Part shown: piece by piece, positions 45,415-54,569 of the stretch
Layout of the letters: every line of letters starts with the position of its first letter
Position numbering within the stretch: position 1 is the stretch's first letter
Assembly: GCF_018294505.1 (NCBI RefSeq)
Contig: NC_057813.1
Span: 314,777,077-314,841,076 of the forward strand
Length of the DNA: 64,000 nt
Direction of reading: 5' to 3'
Origin: Triticum aestivum
Lineage: Eukaryota > Streptophyta > Magnoliopsida > Poales > Poaceae
Notes under the pieces: generated by a model
Told to the model about the DNA's origin: nothing
Seen by the model: only the letters and a program-made list of their open reading frames with translations
The model's database searches: none
Position numbers and translations under genes: made by a program

Positions 45415-45880
45415 CTTGGACCATCGAATTTCAATAAATAATTGTTCTTCATTTAAATGTGGGTCATGCGTTCTTCGTTTAAATTAGGCAATGGGATCTC
45501 TATGGAAAACATTGTCCAAAGTAGATTGTGCCAAGTAGATGGTATCTTTGTATTTGCAGTTTGAGCAAATAATGATGGTCTATTTTCCTATCATATTAAT
45601 TACTGCATTGGGTTAAATTTGTGATGTTTGCAAGTCAAATTAATTTTCATATGGGCAGAAAAATGAAAAAAATATAATGCAATCTAGACTTTCCAATTGT
45701 CATTCCAAAGATAAGCTAAAAACGCAATGAAAAGAACTGGTTGGCTTATTACATGGAGCTTATATTCATAGGTGCTTATTTTCTTAGGATAACTCGTAAT
45801 AACTGTCCCTAAGAAACTTGGCTAATAGAACTGACATACAAATAACATGTCACGATGGTTGCAATGGAGGAGTGACGTAC
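45415..45880. other. AT-rich sequence right of the Gypsy insertion
   Basis: Continues the sequence interrupted at 34099. No ORF or repeat is recognised apart from several GCTTAT words near 45746-45780. Confidence 0.3.
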
Positions 45881-45979
45881 CATAGCACACTGTATAGGCA
45901 CACCGCTGCCTCTCCTTTTTTTGCGATGTTCCATGAAATTTCCACATACATCTTGTACTTTTTCATTGTGTAACCCTAT
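45881..45979 (-). pseudogene. Exon-like block, 33 codons
   Basis: On the minus strand it follows ACTTGCAG and precedes GTACGTC. Open in phase 0, it reads IGLHNEKVQDVCGNFMEHRK followed by a basic KRRGSG segment. Sequence and flanks (ctgcaa..tgacac; ctag.catgact) resemble those of 32194-32299, suggesting a diverged duplication. Unrecognised; probably part of a CACTA-carried gene. Confidence 0.4.
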
Positions 45980-46183
45980 CTGCAAGTTGACACTGCTAAT
46001 TTCAGACATCTCTACATGATACAACATTGCATACCCCTTGCGCATATTTAAACCACCAATTAACGATTGTGTGCGTACCATAAACTAGCCATGACTCGGT
46101 ATGCTGGACTAGCAGGCACTCTAAGGGAGCCTAATGTAGTGCACTGGAATTCCTACATGCCACCTACGATTTTGTGTAATGTA

Positions 46184-46338
46184 CTGCCCCTGTTCCTAAA
46201 TATATGTCTTTGTAGAGATTCCAGTATGGACCACATACAGATGTATATAGATGCATTTTCGAGTGTAGATTCACCCATTTTGCTCCGTATGTAGCCTATA
46301 GTGGAATCTCTAGAAAGACTTATATTTAGGAACGGAGG
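46184..46338. mobile_element. Stowaway MITE (Thalos-like)
   Basis: Terminal inverted repeats CTGCCCCTGTTCCTAAATAT and its partner ATATTTAGGAACGGAGG are flanked by TA dinucleotides. About 155 bases. The core TCTTTGTAGAGATTCC/GGAATCTCTAGAAAGA is typical of the family. Confidence 0.8.
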
Positions 46339-46487
46339 TACGAGGTAGTATCATGTATGACATCTACATATCTAATTTAGCAGCCAGTAGTAGAAATCAT
46401 TGTCTGTACAAAGGGATTACTGGTCGAAAATCCTAGCAAAGCATGCTGGCAGGCACAAAACAATAAAAGAGAGAGAGACACACTTAC

Positions 46488-46573
46488 AAGATCATAGCAA
46501 TGCCTCAGTCCAGGATATTGGTTGGCCAAGCTGTTAGATCCAGAAGAAACATAGTCCTTGTAGTTTTTGCCAG
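46488..46573 (-). pseudogene. Exon-like block
   Basis: On the minus strand it follows TTATGCAG and precedes GTAAGTGTG. One frame stays open: GKNYKDYVSSGSNSLANQY followed by PGLRHCYDL. It lies downstream, in the minus direction, of the GC-rich block at 47018-47747, as an internal exon would. Unrecognised. Confidence 0.4.
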
Positions 46574-46844
46574 CTGCATAACAGGTAACAACGACCGGTT
46601 AGTATATTTGAAGTACATCGGGCAGGTGATGCTGGACGGGTTTAAAGGTGACAAGTACCTAGGTCGTGGCGGGTGCTTGGCATCTCTCCAGATGGTGGGA
46701 ATCAGGTTAGAAATGTCAAGGGTGATGATGTTGCGTTGGCTGTCGGGGTCCAGTAAGGAGATCTAGAACTGTCGAGTAGGGTGTTTGTGGAGCGGCTTCG
46801 GTAGGGTGGACTATGGTGTGGGCGAAGCGGATCTGTGGCCGTGA

Positions 46845-47280
46845 ACGATGGTGTAGGTGAAGCTGCTCCGGTGGTTGGGTTAAGGATGGTGTATGACGCG
46901 GATCTGCAGCCGTGGACGGGGCGTCAGAAGCTGCTCCGGTGGTTGGGTTAAGGATGGTGTCGATGATGCGAATCTGCGGCCGTGGACGGGGCGTCAGAAG
47001 CTGCTCCGGTGGTTGGGTTAAGGATGGTGTCGACGATGCGGATCTGCGGCCGTGGACGGGGCGTCAGAAGCTGCTCCGGTAGGTTGGATGAGGGTGCGAG
47101 GAAATGGATCTGAGGCTGTGGAATTGTGAGTTGGCAAAGCGGCCCCGGTAGGGTTGAGAATGGTATAGGCGAAGCTACTCCGGTATGGTTGACGATGGTG
47201 TCGGCGAAGCGGCTCTGGTAGGGTTGAGGAAGGTGTCAGCAAAGCGGCTCCGGTAGGGTTGAGGAAGGTGTCGGTGAAGA
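46845..47280. repeat. 70-bp and 35-bp related tandem repeats
   Basis: Three 70-bp units begin GTGGACGGGGCGTCAGAAGC at about 46912, 46982 and 47052. Next to them are 35-bp units containing GCGGCTCCGGTAGGGTTGAG (about 47180-47275). Both share a GAAGC(G/T)GCTCCGGT ... GGTGTCG core. Confidence 0.85.
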
Positions 47281-47747
47281 GGATCAGAGGCCGTCAACGG
47301 GGGCGTCGGTGGGGCGGCTCCGGGCGGTGTGGACGAAGCGTCTCCGGTGGGGAGTACGAATGAGCCACTGCAGATGCGCGGCGGTTGACGAGAGTACCGG
47401 CGAAGCAGATCCGGCACCGTGGAGAAGGCCGGCACTGAATGGGCTGTGGTAAAGTGGTGGATGAGCAGTCTACTTGTTTCTAGGGGAGGTGGGAGGGGTA
47501 GATGCAGCCACAGAAGTAGATGCGGCGAGGTGGACACAGCTGGCAGTGAATGGGCTATGGTACGCCGGTGAATGAGCAGTCTATGGTTTTGAGAGGGGAA
47601 GGGAGAAAGGGCGATGAAGTACGGACGACATGATGCAAGATGCTCTGGTGCTGTGGAGTTAGTCGTTTTTGCGGGAGGGGGAGAGGAAATGGGGGTGCCG
47701 TGTAGTGGGGGGAACCGGAAGTTACCAAAGCAGCCCCGACCTATCAT
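47018..47747 (-). pseudogene. GC-rich putative first exon or promoter-proximal region
   Basis: Minus-strand frames are Pro/Ser/Thr/His-rich (ATG at 47747: MIGRGCFGNFRFPPL, later TPPLTASDPLHRHLPQPYRS) and built from tandem repeats whose units are not multiples of three. The frame therefore shifts across copies. No domain is seen. The steep drop in GC on the right (47750-47900) and the minus-strand exon-like blocks to the left suggest the 5' end of a minus-strand gene carried by the transposon. A non-coding GC-rich 5' UTR is an equally good reading. Confidence 0.3.
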
Positions 47748-48900
47748 GTAGATGAGGGCGGTATTGTAACTGTTGGTCTCCGTGCACCAAGGACAAAAGG
47801 GGAATTTCGCATGCTAAAGACTAAGGTGGCGGAAATTTTAGAAGGAGGCGGGAGATTTTGCCGCCCGCGGGATCGTTCATATCCAGTTTCAACTAATTTT
47901 GGACCATGCTAGCGGGATGGTCATGCTAGACTGTGTACACGGGGCACGCGTCAGCAGTTAATAACTAGTGTGAAGTCCACCCCGGAAAAAAGACAATAAC
48001 TCAAGATGATGCGCCGATAACTTGGACGTTCACACGGGCGCGGCCAATCGTACGGGTGTTGTGGCGCGTCCACAAAAAAGGGATCAAACGCTCAGCCTAT
48101 GTATTTGTCGTGTAAATAGATAATTTAGTGACATTGGTTATTTACTTTAAACATAATGCATTGACGTGTTAGTGTAGAGGCGCAGAAAAAGAAATGGGTA
48201 TTGTAGTCAGCTACTTAAAAGTGTTACCTCATATGATTACATAGCCTCCATTTCATAAATTGCGTACCCATTGAATTCATATATCAATATTACATATATT
48301 ACTTCAAAATAGAAACTTAAATCATCCAAGACTAATGAATTTGAATGCAAGAGTAACAATGGTGCATGTACACGATAGCTACATTGGTTGTTTGAGGAAA
48401 CATCACTGTAACTTTGGCATGCACAACTGAAAAGGTTTATTTAAATACAAAAAATGTGATATGTGAGTGTCCAATCTTTAGAGCGTTGAATTGATATTGT
48501 ACCTTTGGCCACGATACGAAGTAGGTATTGACTTATGTTCAAGCGATGCACGTCCATGATCGCTAGATAGTGATACGTGAATGAATTGTGCAATCTCTCT
48601 CACACGCATACATATCTCATTTCCCTGCGGGCATCGGAATAACACACGCGCACTTCGTGTATTTCTCTCCCTCCGTCGGGGTTAAATTCGTCTTTCTACC
48701 CCATCCTACAAGTCTCTCACACAGAAACACACACGCTCTCTCTGTCTAACACGCCCACCCCTTTTATTCCGCCCACCCACAGCCACTAATGACTCAAAGT
48801 ATAATAATGTCTCTCACACATATGCCTACGGTTAACTCGAGTTCCGGAACCATATGAATACATACAATGGGATTCCAACAGAGCACCTTTTGTTTTGAGA
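47748..48900. other. Non-coding sequence
   Basis: Moderately AT-rich. No repeat, transposon end or gene is recognised except an ATTGTAGTC word at 48200 that is too weak to be called a CACTA terminus. Confidence 0.4.
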
Positions 48901-48902
48901 TT

Positions 48903-48903
<1 letters not shown>

Positions 48904-48943
<40 letters not shown>
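48904..48943. repeat. Compound (CT)n(CA)n microsatellite
   Basis: About 11 CT followed by about 9 CA repeats. A second (CA)n run lies at 49528-49556, with GCGCGCGCAC at 49739-49748. Confidence 0.95.
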
Positions 48944-49100
48944 TGCGCGTGCGCACATTGTTTCTCACTTCATTTTTTCCGACACTTGCATGCACACACA
49001 CCGTTTGTTTATCTTCATGAGGCTTTAAGTATGCCTCGCACAAATGCTATCTACCTATCCCTTAATATAGCTAGATATGTGTCACACAAACTCCTTCTCC

Positions 49101-49330
49101 CTACTAGCAAGATGCCTATGCGTTGCATTTGTATGAGAAGTTTATCTTGTGGGAGAAAAGGATGAACGAGGGAATGCCTTATTTGCAAATGCGGAGAGTG
49201 GTGTTGGTATCTTTTTGCAAAATTGCCATAGTTTCCTTCCTATCTGTCGGATATAAATCGGATGGCCTATATTGCAGGATGGCAGGAAGACCATCATCAC
49301 CAACTCTGTTATTTTTATAAGAGTAGAGAT
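49101..49330 (-). mobile_element. Helitron-like end, degenerate copy
   Basis: Starts CTAG (49104) then ATGCCTATGCGTTGCAT, a decayed hairpin. It continues with about 200 bases that closely match the copy at 49990-50168 (sharing gtttatcttgtg.gagaaaaggatga and aaaattgccatagtttc). Confidence 0.45.
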
Positions 49331-49523
49331 ATGTGAGTGTCACTGTCCCCCCACCCGCACCCACACACCCACACTTCCCAACACCTAAGGAGTAGGGTGA
49401 CACCTCGATCTTGATAATAATCTATCGACTGGCTTCTCTCTCAAACATACACACACACTCTACCCAGCACCGAAAGAGTAGGGTGGCACATCGATCTTGA
49501 TAATAATCTATCTACTCCTCTTT

Positions 49524-49560
<37 letters not shown>

Positions 49561-49941
49561 TGTGCATCTGTGCCTACCGTGCACACTCTCGATACGTCTT
49601 TCTCTCCCTCCCCCCCCCCTCAACAATGAGAGTAGAAGGGTGACAACTCGATCTGATCATAATCTGTCAATTGGTTTCTCTCTCAAACATTGTGTCTCGG
49701 TGCCTCGCTCGGTAGCCCCCTTGATATGTAGACTTCTCGCGCGCGCACAGCTGTAGTGACGGTGACGCTGAACCCAGTGTGCCTTGTTTTTACCGGCCTC
49801 ATGTGATAGTTTTCACCCTGTTTTCTATTAATTAACAAGGCAGGCTTTTCTTTGTTACTACTAGTGAATCTGAAATCATTCGGGGCAGACATAAAATATA
49901 TCACTTCAACCCAATTATCACAGCAACTATTTTAAAAGAAA

Positions 49942-50168
49942 CTAGCTAGCTGCCCGTGCGTTGCACGGAACATCAAGATGCATTTGTGTGAGTAGTTTAT
50001 CTTGTGAGAGAAAAGGATGAATGAGGGAAGGCCTTATTTGCGGACCTGGAGAGGCGTGTGGGTATATTTTTGCAAAATTGCCATAGTTTCTTTCCTATCC
50101 GTTAGATATAAATCCGACGGCCTATATTGCAGGATGGCACGCACACCATCATCACCAACTTTGTTTTC
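49942..50168 (-). mobile_element. Helitron-like 3' end, minus orientation
   Basis: On the plus strand CTAGCTAGC (49942) precedes the perfect hairpin CCGTGC-GTT-GCACGG (49954-49968). Read on the minus strand, a hairpin followed by CTAG is the Helitron 3' signature. The rest of the element was not delimited. An outer MITE follows at 50171. Confidence 0.5.
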
Positions 50169-50170
50169 TA

Positions 50171-50589
50171 CTCCCTCCTCTCCTAAATACTCCCTTCGTC
50201 TGAAAATACTTGTCATCAAAATGGATAGAAAGAGATGTATCTAAAACTAGAATACGTCTAGATACATTTCCTTTTATCCATTTTGATGACAAGTATTTCT
50301 GGACGGAGGGAGTATTTGTGTTTTTAGAGATTTCAACAAGTGACTATGACCGGACCTTACCAACATACTCAAAAAAGTAGTCCATAATTTTGATGTTACC
50401 CTCTTTTCTTGGCAGTGTAGTGCCATCTGGATACCTCATAAATAAATCAAGGACAAATCTGACCCCTTCTTGAAAAGACATACGAAGCAAAATGAGTGAA
50501 TCTACACTCTAAAATATGTCTACATACACATCCGTACGTGGTAGTCCATTTGAAATCTGAAAAAGACAAATATTTAGGAACGAATGGAG
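50171..50589. mobile_element. Stowaway MITE interrupted by two insertions
   Basis: Ends CTCCCTCCTCTCCTAAATA and AAATATTTAGGAACGAATGG, with TA on both sides (50169-50170, 50590-50591). The body (TTTAGAGATTTCAACAAGTG ... GAAGCAAAATGAGTGAATC) is Thalos-like. It is interrupted by a complete second MITE (50190-50312) and by about 135 bases of unrelated sequence (about 50346-50480). Confidence 0.8.
50190..50312. mobile_element. Inner Stowaway MITE, complete
   Basis: Near-perfect inverted repeats CTCCCTTCGTCTGAAAATAC and GTATTTCTGGACGGAGGGAG enclose TTGTCATCAAAATGGAT and its complement. TA is duplicated at 50188-50189 and 50313-50314. Length 123 bases. Confidence 0.9.
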
Positions 50590-50635
50590 TATAAGTAGAC
50601 ATGGAGATATATCTCCAGCATGGTCTACAACAGAA

Positions 50636-50700
50636 ATGTGCTGGGCTGGTTAGCGTCGGATGCTCGCAACGCGATGACATGAGTTCGAATTTTGTCTTTT
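50636..50700 (+). repeat. tRNA-like SINE head (candidate)
   Basis: GGGCTGGTTAGCG resembles a Pol III A box. 30 bases later GAGTTCGAATT resembles a B box (GGTTCGANTCC). It is followed by T-rich sequence. It does not fold into an intact tRNA. Au-type SINEs of grasses have this layout, so the call is an inference. Confidence 0.4.
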
Positions 50701-50954
50701 AAATTTAGATTTTTATATTATATATTACTTATTTAATATATACTTGTTTCACTATTGTACTGATAGTGGAACCCATAGAGTACTTAGAATACAAGATTAA
50801 GGATGGACTTGTTTCTTTTTAACTTTCTGTACGAAGCTGTAGCCACCCTGCAAGTCACGTGTACATTGTACATGCAATTAACTTTTTATAAAGGGACAAT
50901 CATACGGGAAATTAACTCAAATAGATTAGATGTCACTCTATTATTTCCAGCATA

Positions 50955-51060
50955 AGAGCATCTCCAACGGCAGCCGGCAAATTTCCTCCCGCTTCCTTCC
51001 GCGGAGGACGACATCAAACGCCAGCGGCATACATTTTTACAACTCTAACCAACCAGATGA
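50955..51060. mobile_element. Possible Harbinger-type MITE edge
   Basis: TAAGAGCATCTCCAACGGC matches the common grass MITE terminus GAGCATCTCCAACAGCC after a TAA. The opposite end was not found. Confidence 0.3.
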
Positions 51061-51202
51061 AATTCGTGCAAACAGAGACTGATTTCATATAAGCATGAAG
51101 GATTTCGTATAAAAAAGTCGGATCTTCATATAAACATGATGGATTTCATTACATTTACATGAACTAAGTGGTGCCAATCCGGCTCTCTTGGTATAACTAA
51201 TA

Positions 51203-51349
51203 CTCCCTCCGTCCGGAAATACTTGTCCTAACCCGCAAAAAAAGGAAATACTTGTCCTAGAAATGGATGTATCTAGACATATTTTAGTTATAGATACATA
51301 CAATTTATCCATTCTTAGAACAAATATTTCCCGCCAGCTGCATAGGGAG
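51203..51349. mobile_element. Stowaway MITE, partly degraded
   Basis: Left end CTCCCTCCGTCCGGAAATAC, right end ATAGGGAG, TA on both sides. The left arm contains a short internal duplication of GGAAATACTTGTCCTA, and the right arm is diverged. Confidence 0.75.
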
Positions 51350-51361
51350 TACATAATCTAA

Positions 51362-52060
51362 ATGGCCGCTCGCGGATCCCTTTGTCTTCCTCATGTCCGT
51401 CAGACACTTGCGGGGTCGATGAAGGTCCTCGGAAGAGACGAAGCAGCAAAGGAACCACCTGAATGCGCAATCGTCGCCTCGGCGGTGGCCTTCATGGGTC
51501 CCAAGTGGCGGCGGCCTCCCGTGTTATACTTCTCCCCAATGATGGCGGTGGACATCGAGAAGCTGGCCACCGACTCGTCGCTCTCCATGCACCCAACTTC
51601 TGTCTCTGCCTGCATGGCGCTGCCGCAGGCACGAAGGCGCGCCCATAGACACGGGAGGCGCGGCCACCGCAGACACTGGTGGCACGGTATGATGCGGCAG
51701 CGACGACGCCCATACCAGCGTGCTCGCCGCCGTGCCGGTGTGGAGCAACCCGCCACTCCTCATCGAGCTGAACTAGAGCGGCGAGTTGCTGAACCACGCG
51801 CCTGCTTGGGGTGGCAACTGGCTCCGTTGGGCTAAGCGAGGTTGGAGAAGCACCGAGCGGCCTCGCCCGTATCCGGAGGGCTCGGCAGGCCACCCGGCCG
51901 GGTAATATGCCGGAGTACAGCTCCTCGAAAGCCAACGGAAGAGTGGAGCAAATGGTGAAGGAGGAGATGGGGGAGCGGCGGAGGGGTGCGATTCTTGCCC
52001 GTTGTCTGTCTGGCCTCGTGTAAATAAAGGGCGGACAGTAGGAGCTTGGCCGGCGTATGG
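51362..52060 (-). pseudogene. GC-rich gene fragment, unrecognised
   Basis: Codon-like composition on both strands. The more protein-like reading is on the minus strand: SPISSFTICSTLPLAFEELY at about 52000 and, in another frame, MESDESVASFSMSTAIIGEK near 51590 ending LPRTFIDPASV at 51400. Frames change between these parts, so the fragment is frameshifted or spliced. CTTTATTTACACG just to the right (minus strand) is a poor TATA. No domain is recognised. It lies between MITE edges and may be sequence carried by a transposon. Confidence 0.3.
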
Positions 52061-52841
52061 CCTCGTTTAAACTGAGGGCGGACGGGAGGAGCTCAGCCAG
52101 TGTTGCATTTAATTCCGGCCCGCTCATGAACGGACGTGTGGCCGGAGTAGGATTCTTGGTTTGCATGCGGGTTTAACGGAGGGGTTTAATGGAGGCGCCG
52201 GGCGTGCAGCGGGCGGCGCAGTATTATTCAATTTGATAGCAGTAATGAGCCATCAAATCACAAAGGCCCTCACCTCTCGTGAAACCGACCGAGCTAGACT
52301 GCCCCGCCCTCTAGCCTTTTAAAAAATGTATATACTCCACTTTTGTACAGTAGTAGTATCGATGGATTGCACCATGGAGCAAAATTTCAAATTAAAAAAA
52401 GGTGGTACATATAGAGAGCGCTCGTCGCCAAATTATGCATATAGTACTATTAAAAAGGCTAGTCACAATAATGGTGTCAGCACAAGTGCAAAACCCACTC
52501 CTCAAATAAAACTAAGCACCCTGGAATTCTTTGACAAAACTAAGCACCCTGAAATTCTTTGACAACTAAACTGCTGGCTATATGATGTTGGCCATATATA
52601 TTGTACGTATATAATGTGAAGAAACGAGTGGTAGTACTATACCAACTAAAAGATGAAATGTAAGAAATACTAGTATGTACGTACTGAGGAGTTAAAGTAA
52701 CGAGAAGAAACATAACATAGTTCTACTGGGGGCTCAGCACAACACACCCCTCAAATTAAATTAAGCACACCTGAAATTAAACTTTGCAACTATTCCGATA
52801 GACACTGCATTAGAAGCACCATGAGCAATGACACTGCCACC
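52061..52841. other. Mostly non-coding, with a 27-bp duplication
   Basis: 52508-52562 holds two tandem copies of AACTAAGCACCCTGGAATTC..., with a third diverged relative near 52748-52785 (CAAATTAAATTAAGCACACC). Otherwise nothing is recognised. The last 100 bases are the 3' flank of the exonuclease gene. Confidence 0.5.
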
Positions 52842-53561
52842 TTACTCGGAGTCCTCGTCCACGTCCTCGACTTCGTCCTTGTCCCTCTTCCTCTTTGCTG
52901 ATACTTCTTTGCTTGAACCGCACACTTGGCTCTTGCTCTTCATCCAACCCTTGTAGATATTGAAACAAAGGTAGCCATCCATTGCAGCGTAGTGGATGTG
53001 GTCTATATCTAGTTCATTCTGCTGCCATGCATAACGATGAAACGTGTATGGAGGTTTCTCTAGTTTACTGTATGAAGGATGAACCATGGCTCCTGCCAGG
53101 GTCAGCATTGAAGGCTGACGAGAGGACACGAGTCGATTCTTCTGGAGGTCGAAGGGGTTTCCTACAACGAGGCCTATCCGACCCAGGACTTCTTTGTCGT
53201 TCGTAAAGTCTACAGTGACGAATTTGACTAGGTTGCTCTCGAGGAAGTTCTTAAAATCCAGGCATTCAACGTCGGCGTGGCATATGTGGTAGACCAAGCA
53301 TAAGTCATGCACGCAAACCTGGATCACGACAGGCTTCTTCCTCTCTTCGTCCTTTAGATCCTTCTCTCGTCCCAGGACTGTGGTGTATTCAACATCTAGC
53401 CCAGCGACCCACTCATCATATGTGTTTTCGAACATGCGTTTGAAGCAAGAAAGGCATCCTTTCACCGTCGCAGAAGAACGGGTGTAGATGACGTCGAACT
53501 CATCGCAGGTGATGGTTCTAACCTTGTACTCACCGCCGATCATGGAGATTTGGGACGCCAT
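52842..53561 (-). CDS. Werner-like 3'-5' exonuclease domain protein
   Basis: Intact 239-codon ORF from ATG 53561 to TAG-side end 52842; no splice sites are needed. The DnaQ/RNase D-like exonuclease motifs are visible. Exo I is WVAGLDVEYT (Asp56, Glu58), Exo II VTVDFTNDKEVLGRIG (Asp122), then LTLAGAMVH and the helix before Exo III, HIHYAAMDGYLCFNIY (Tyr191, Asp195), giving a DEDDy set. This matches the Werner-syndrome exonuclease-like family (DNA_pol_A_exo1), widely expanded in grasses as small single-exon genes. The N terminus is short and there is no helicase. The C terminus has KRKRDK (223-228), a likely nuclear signal, then an acidic tail. It would hydrolyse nucleic acid 3' ends; the biological role is unknown. 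It is the only intact host-type gene here. Confidence 0.85.
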   Translation of the reverse strand: MASQISMIGGEYKVRTITCDEFDVIYTRSSATVKGCLSCFKRMFENTYDEWVAGLDVEYTTVLGREKDLKDEERKKPVVIQVCVHDLCLVYHICHADVECLDFKNFLESNLVKFVTVDFTNDKEVLGRIGLVVGNPFDLQKNRLVSSRQPSMLTLAGAMVHPSYSKLEKPPYTFHRYAWQQNELDIDHIHYAAMDGYLCFNIYKGWMKSKSQVCGSSKEVSAKRKRDKDEVEDVDEDSE

Positions 53562-53703
53562 GGATTTGGGAGGAGGGTTAGGATTAGTGGAACTGCCGTA
53601 ATGTGAAAGGACGGGATGACTAGGAGCGAACCACCGTAGTATTGAAGGACGTGCGGGGACGAGTAGGAGCGAACTGCCAGCGTGTGAACGTCAGGGTAGT
53701 GGC
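53562..53703 (-). promoter_or_regulatory. Proximal upstream region of the exonuclease gene
   Basis: About 140 bases between the ATG and the foldback element. It contains two similar phrases (GACTAGGAGCGAACCACC and GAGTAGGAGCGAACTGCC, plus strand). No clear TATA box is seen, so promoter elements may lie in or beyond the foldback. Confidence 0.35.
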
Positions 53704-53899
53704 TTTCCATTCTCCCATGATACAGGCTTCCGAGAGCCCTTGGATCTGAGATCGAACAGTTGCATGGTGTGATTCTAGATCTATGGGTGAATATCCTATC
53801 CTGGAGGGTTATTCTGCAAATTTTCAGCAACTTAGCATGCGACCGTTTGATCTCAGAACCAAGGGCTGCCAGCAGCCCGTATCATGGGAGAATGGAATG
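53704..53899. mobile_element. Foldback (MITE-like) element
   Basis: A left arm of about 63 bases (TTCCATTCTCCCATGATAC...) is the reverse complement of the right arm (53836-53899, ...GTATCATGGGAGAATGGAA) with few mismatches. The arms also share AGCCCTTGG/CCAAGGGCT. Spacer about 69 bases. No clear target duplication. Confidence 0.8.
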
Positions 53900-54526
53900 T
53901 AATTATAATAACTGGGCAATAACTATGCACCAAACGCATAATTAGTTTTAAAAATATATTATTTTTGGAATTTGAAAATTTTAATTTCATTACTTGTTGC
54001 GCGCGCAATATTTCGTTGGATTTTAACGTAATAAAACCTTATTTTGAAATTATATTAACCTGACTAGAAATTTCGGATAAAAATATTTTGGATCCCATCA
54101 AAATGTGGAATTTTTTTTGAATTCTGTTTTGAGCGATTGTTTGAAATTATTAATCGTTGTCCTAGCTAGAAGTTGGGTTGTACTTTTAACAAACTATAAA
54201 TGGGCTGTAGTAAATTCCACTAGAATTAAAAAATGGGCTGTACATTCTTACAAATCGCAAATGGGCTATATGTTCTTTGCCAAATCCGAGCTGTGGGCCT
54301 ACTAAGTTGTCGCATACCAAGGGCTTTGTCAACTTCGTCAACATAAACAATTCTAGCTGCAGTGATCGTACGATGTCCATCCAACGGCCGTAGTGCTTCT
54401 TCAACCTCTGGTCTTCTTGCTCCAGCCGCCCAAAGCAGCGCCGGTCATGCCGCGTGATCCTGCCTCCCGTGGCCGGTGTGATGCCGCGGAGGCCTCACCG
54501 CCCCGTAATACTCCCACTTCTGGCTG
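53900..54526. other. Non-coding sequence with AAATGGGCT repeats
   Basis: AT-rich to 54310, with three dispersed AAATGGGCT(G/A)TA words (54198, 54231, 54259). GC-rich from 54400 to 54526 without a convincing ORF. Confidence 0.4.
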
Positions 54527-54569
54527 CTACGTCATGAGCTTGCGTTGGTTTTCCTTGAAGAGGAAAGGG
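54527..54569 (-). other. PBS-side internal stub of a retroelement
   Basis: Minus strand CCTTTCCTCTTCAAGGAAAA and following CCAACGCAAGCTCA match the first bases after the LTR at 27604. The match ends before the PBS. Confidence 0.65.

Noticed and set aside
32985..45780. Autonomous transposon with AATAAGCC inverted ends around the minisatellite
   Set aside because: The words near 32985 and 45750-45780 do not form a convincing terminal inverted repeat with a target duplication.
48195..48210. ATTGTAGTC as the right terminus of the CACTA element starting at 29650
   Set aside because: Differs from the expected ...TTTGTAGTG end at the last base and in the flanking inverted repeat. No 3-bp duplication could be matched.
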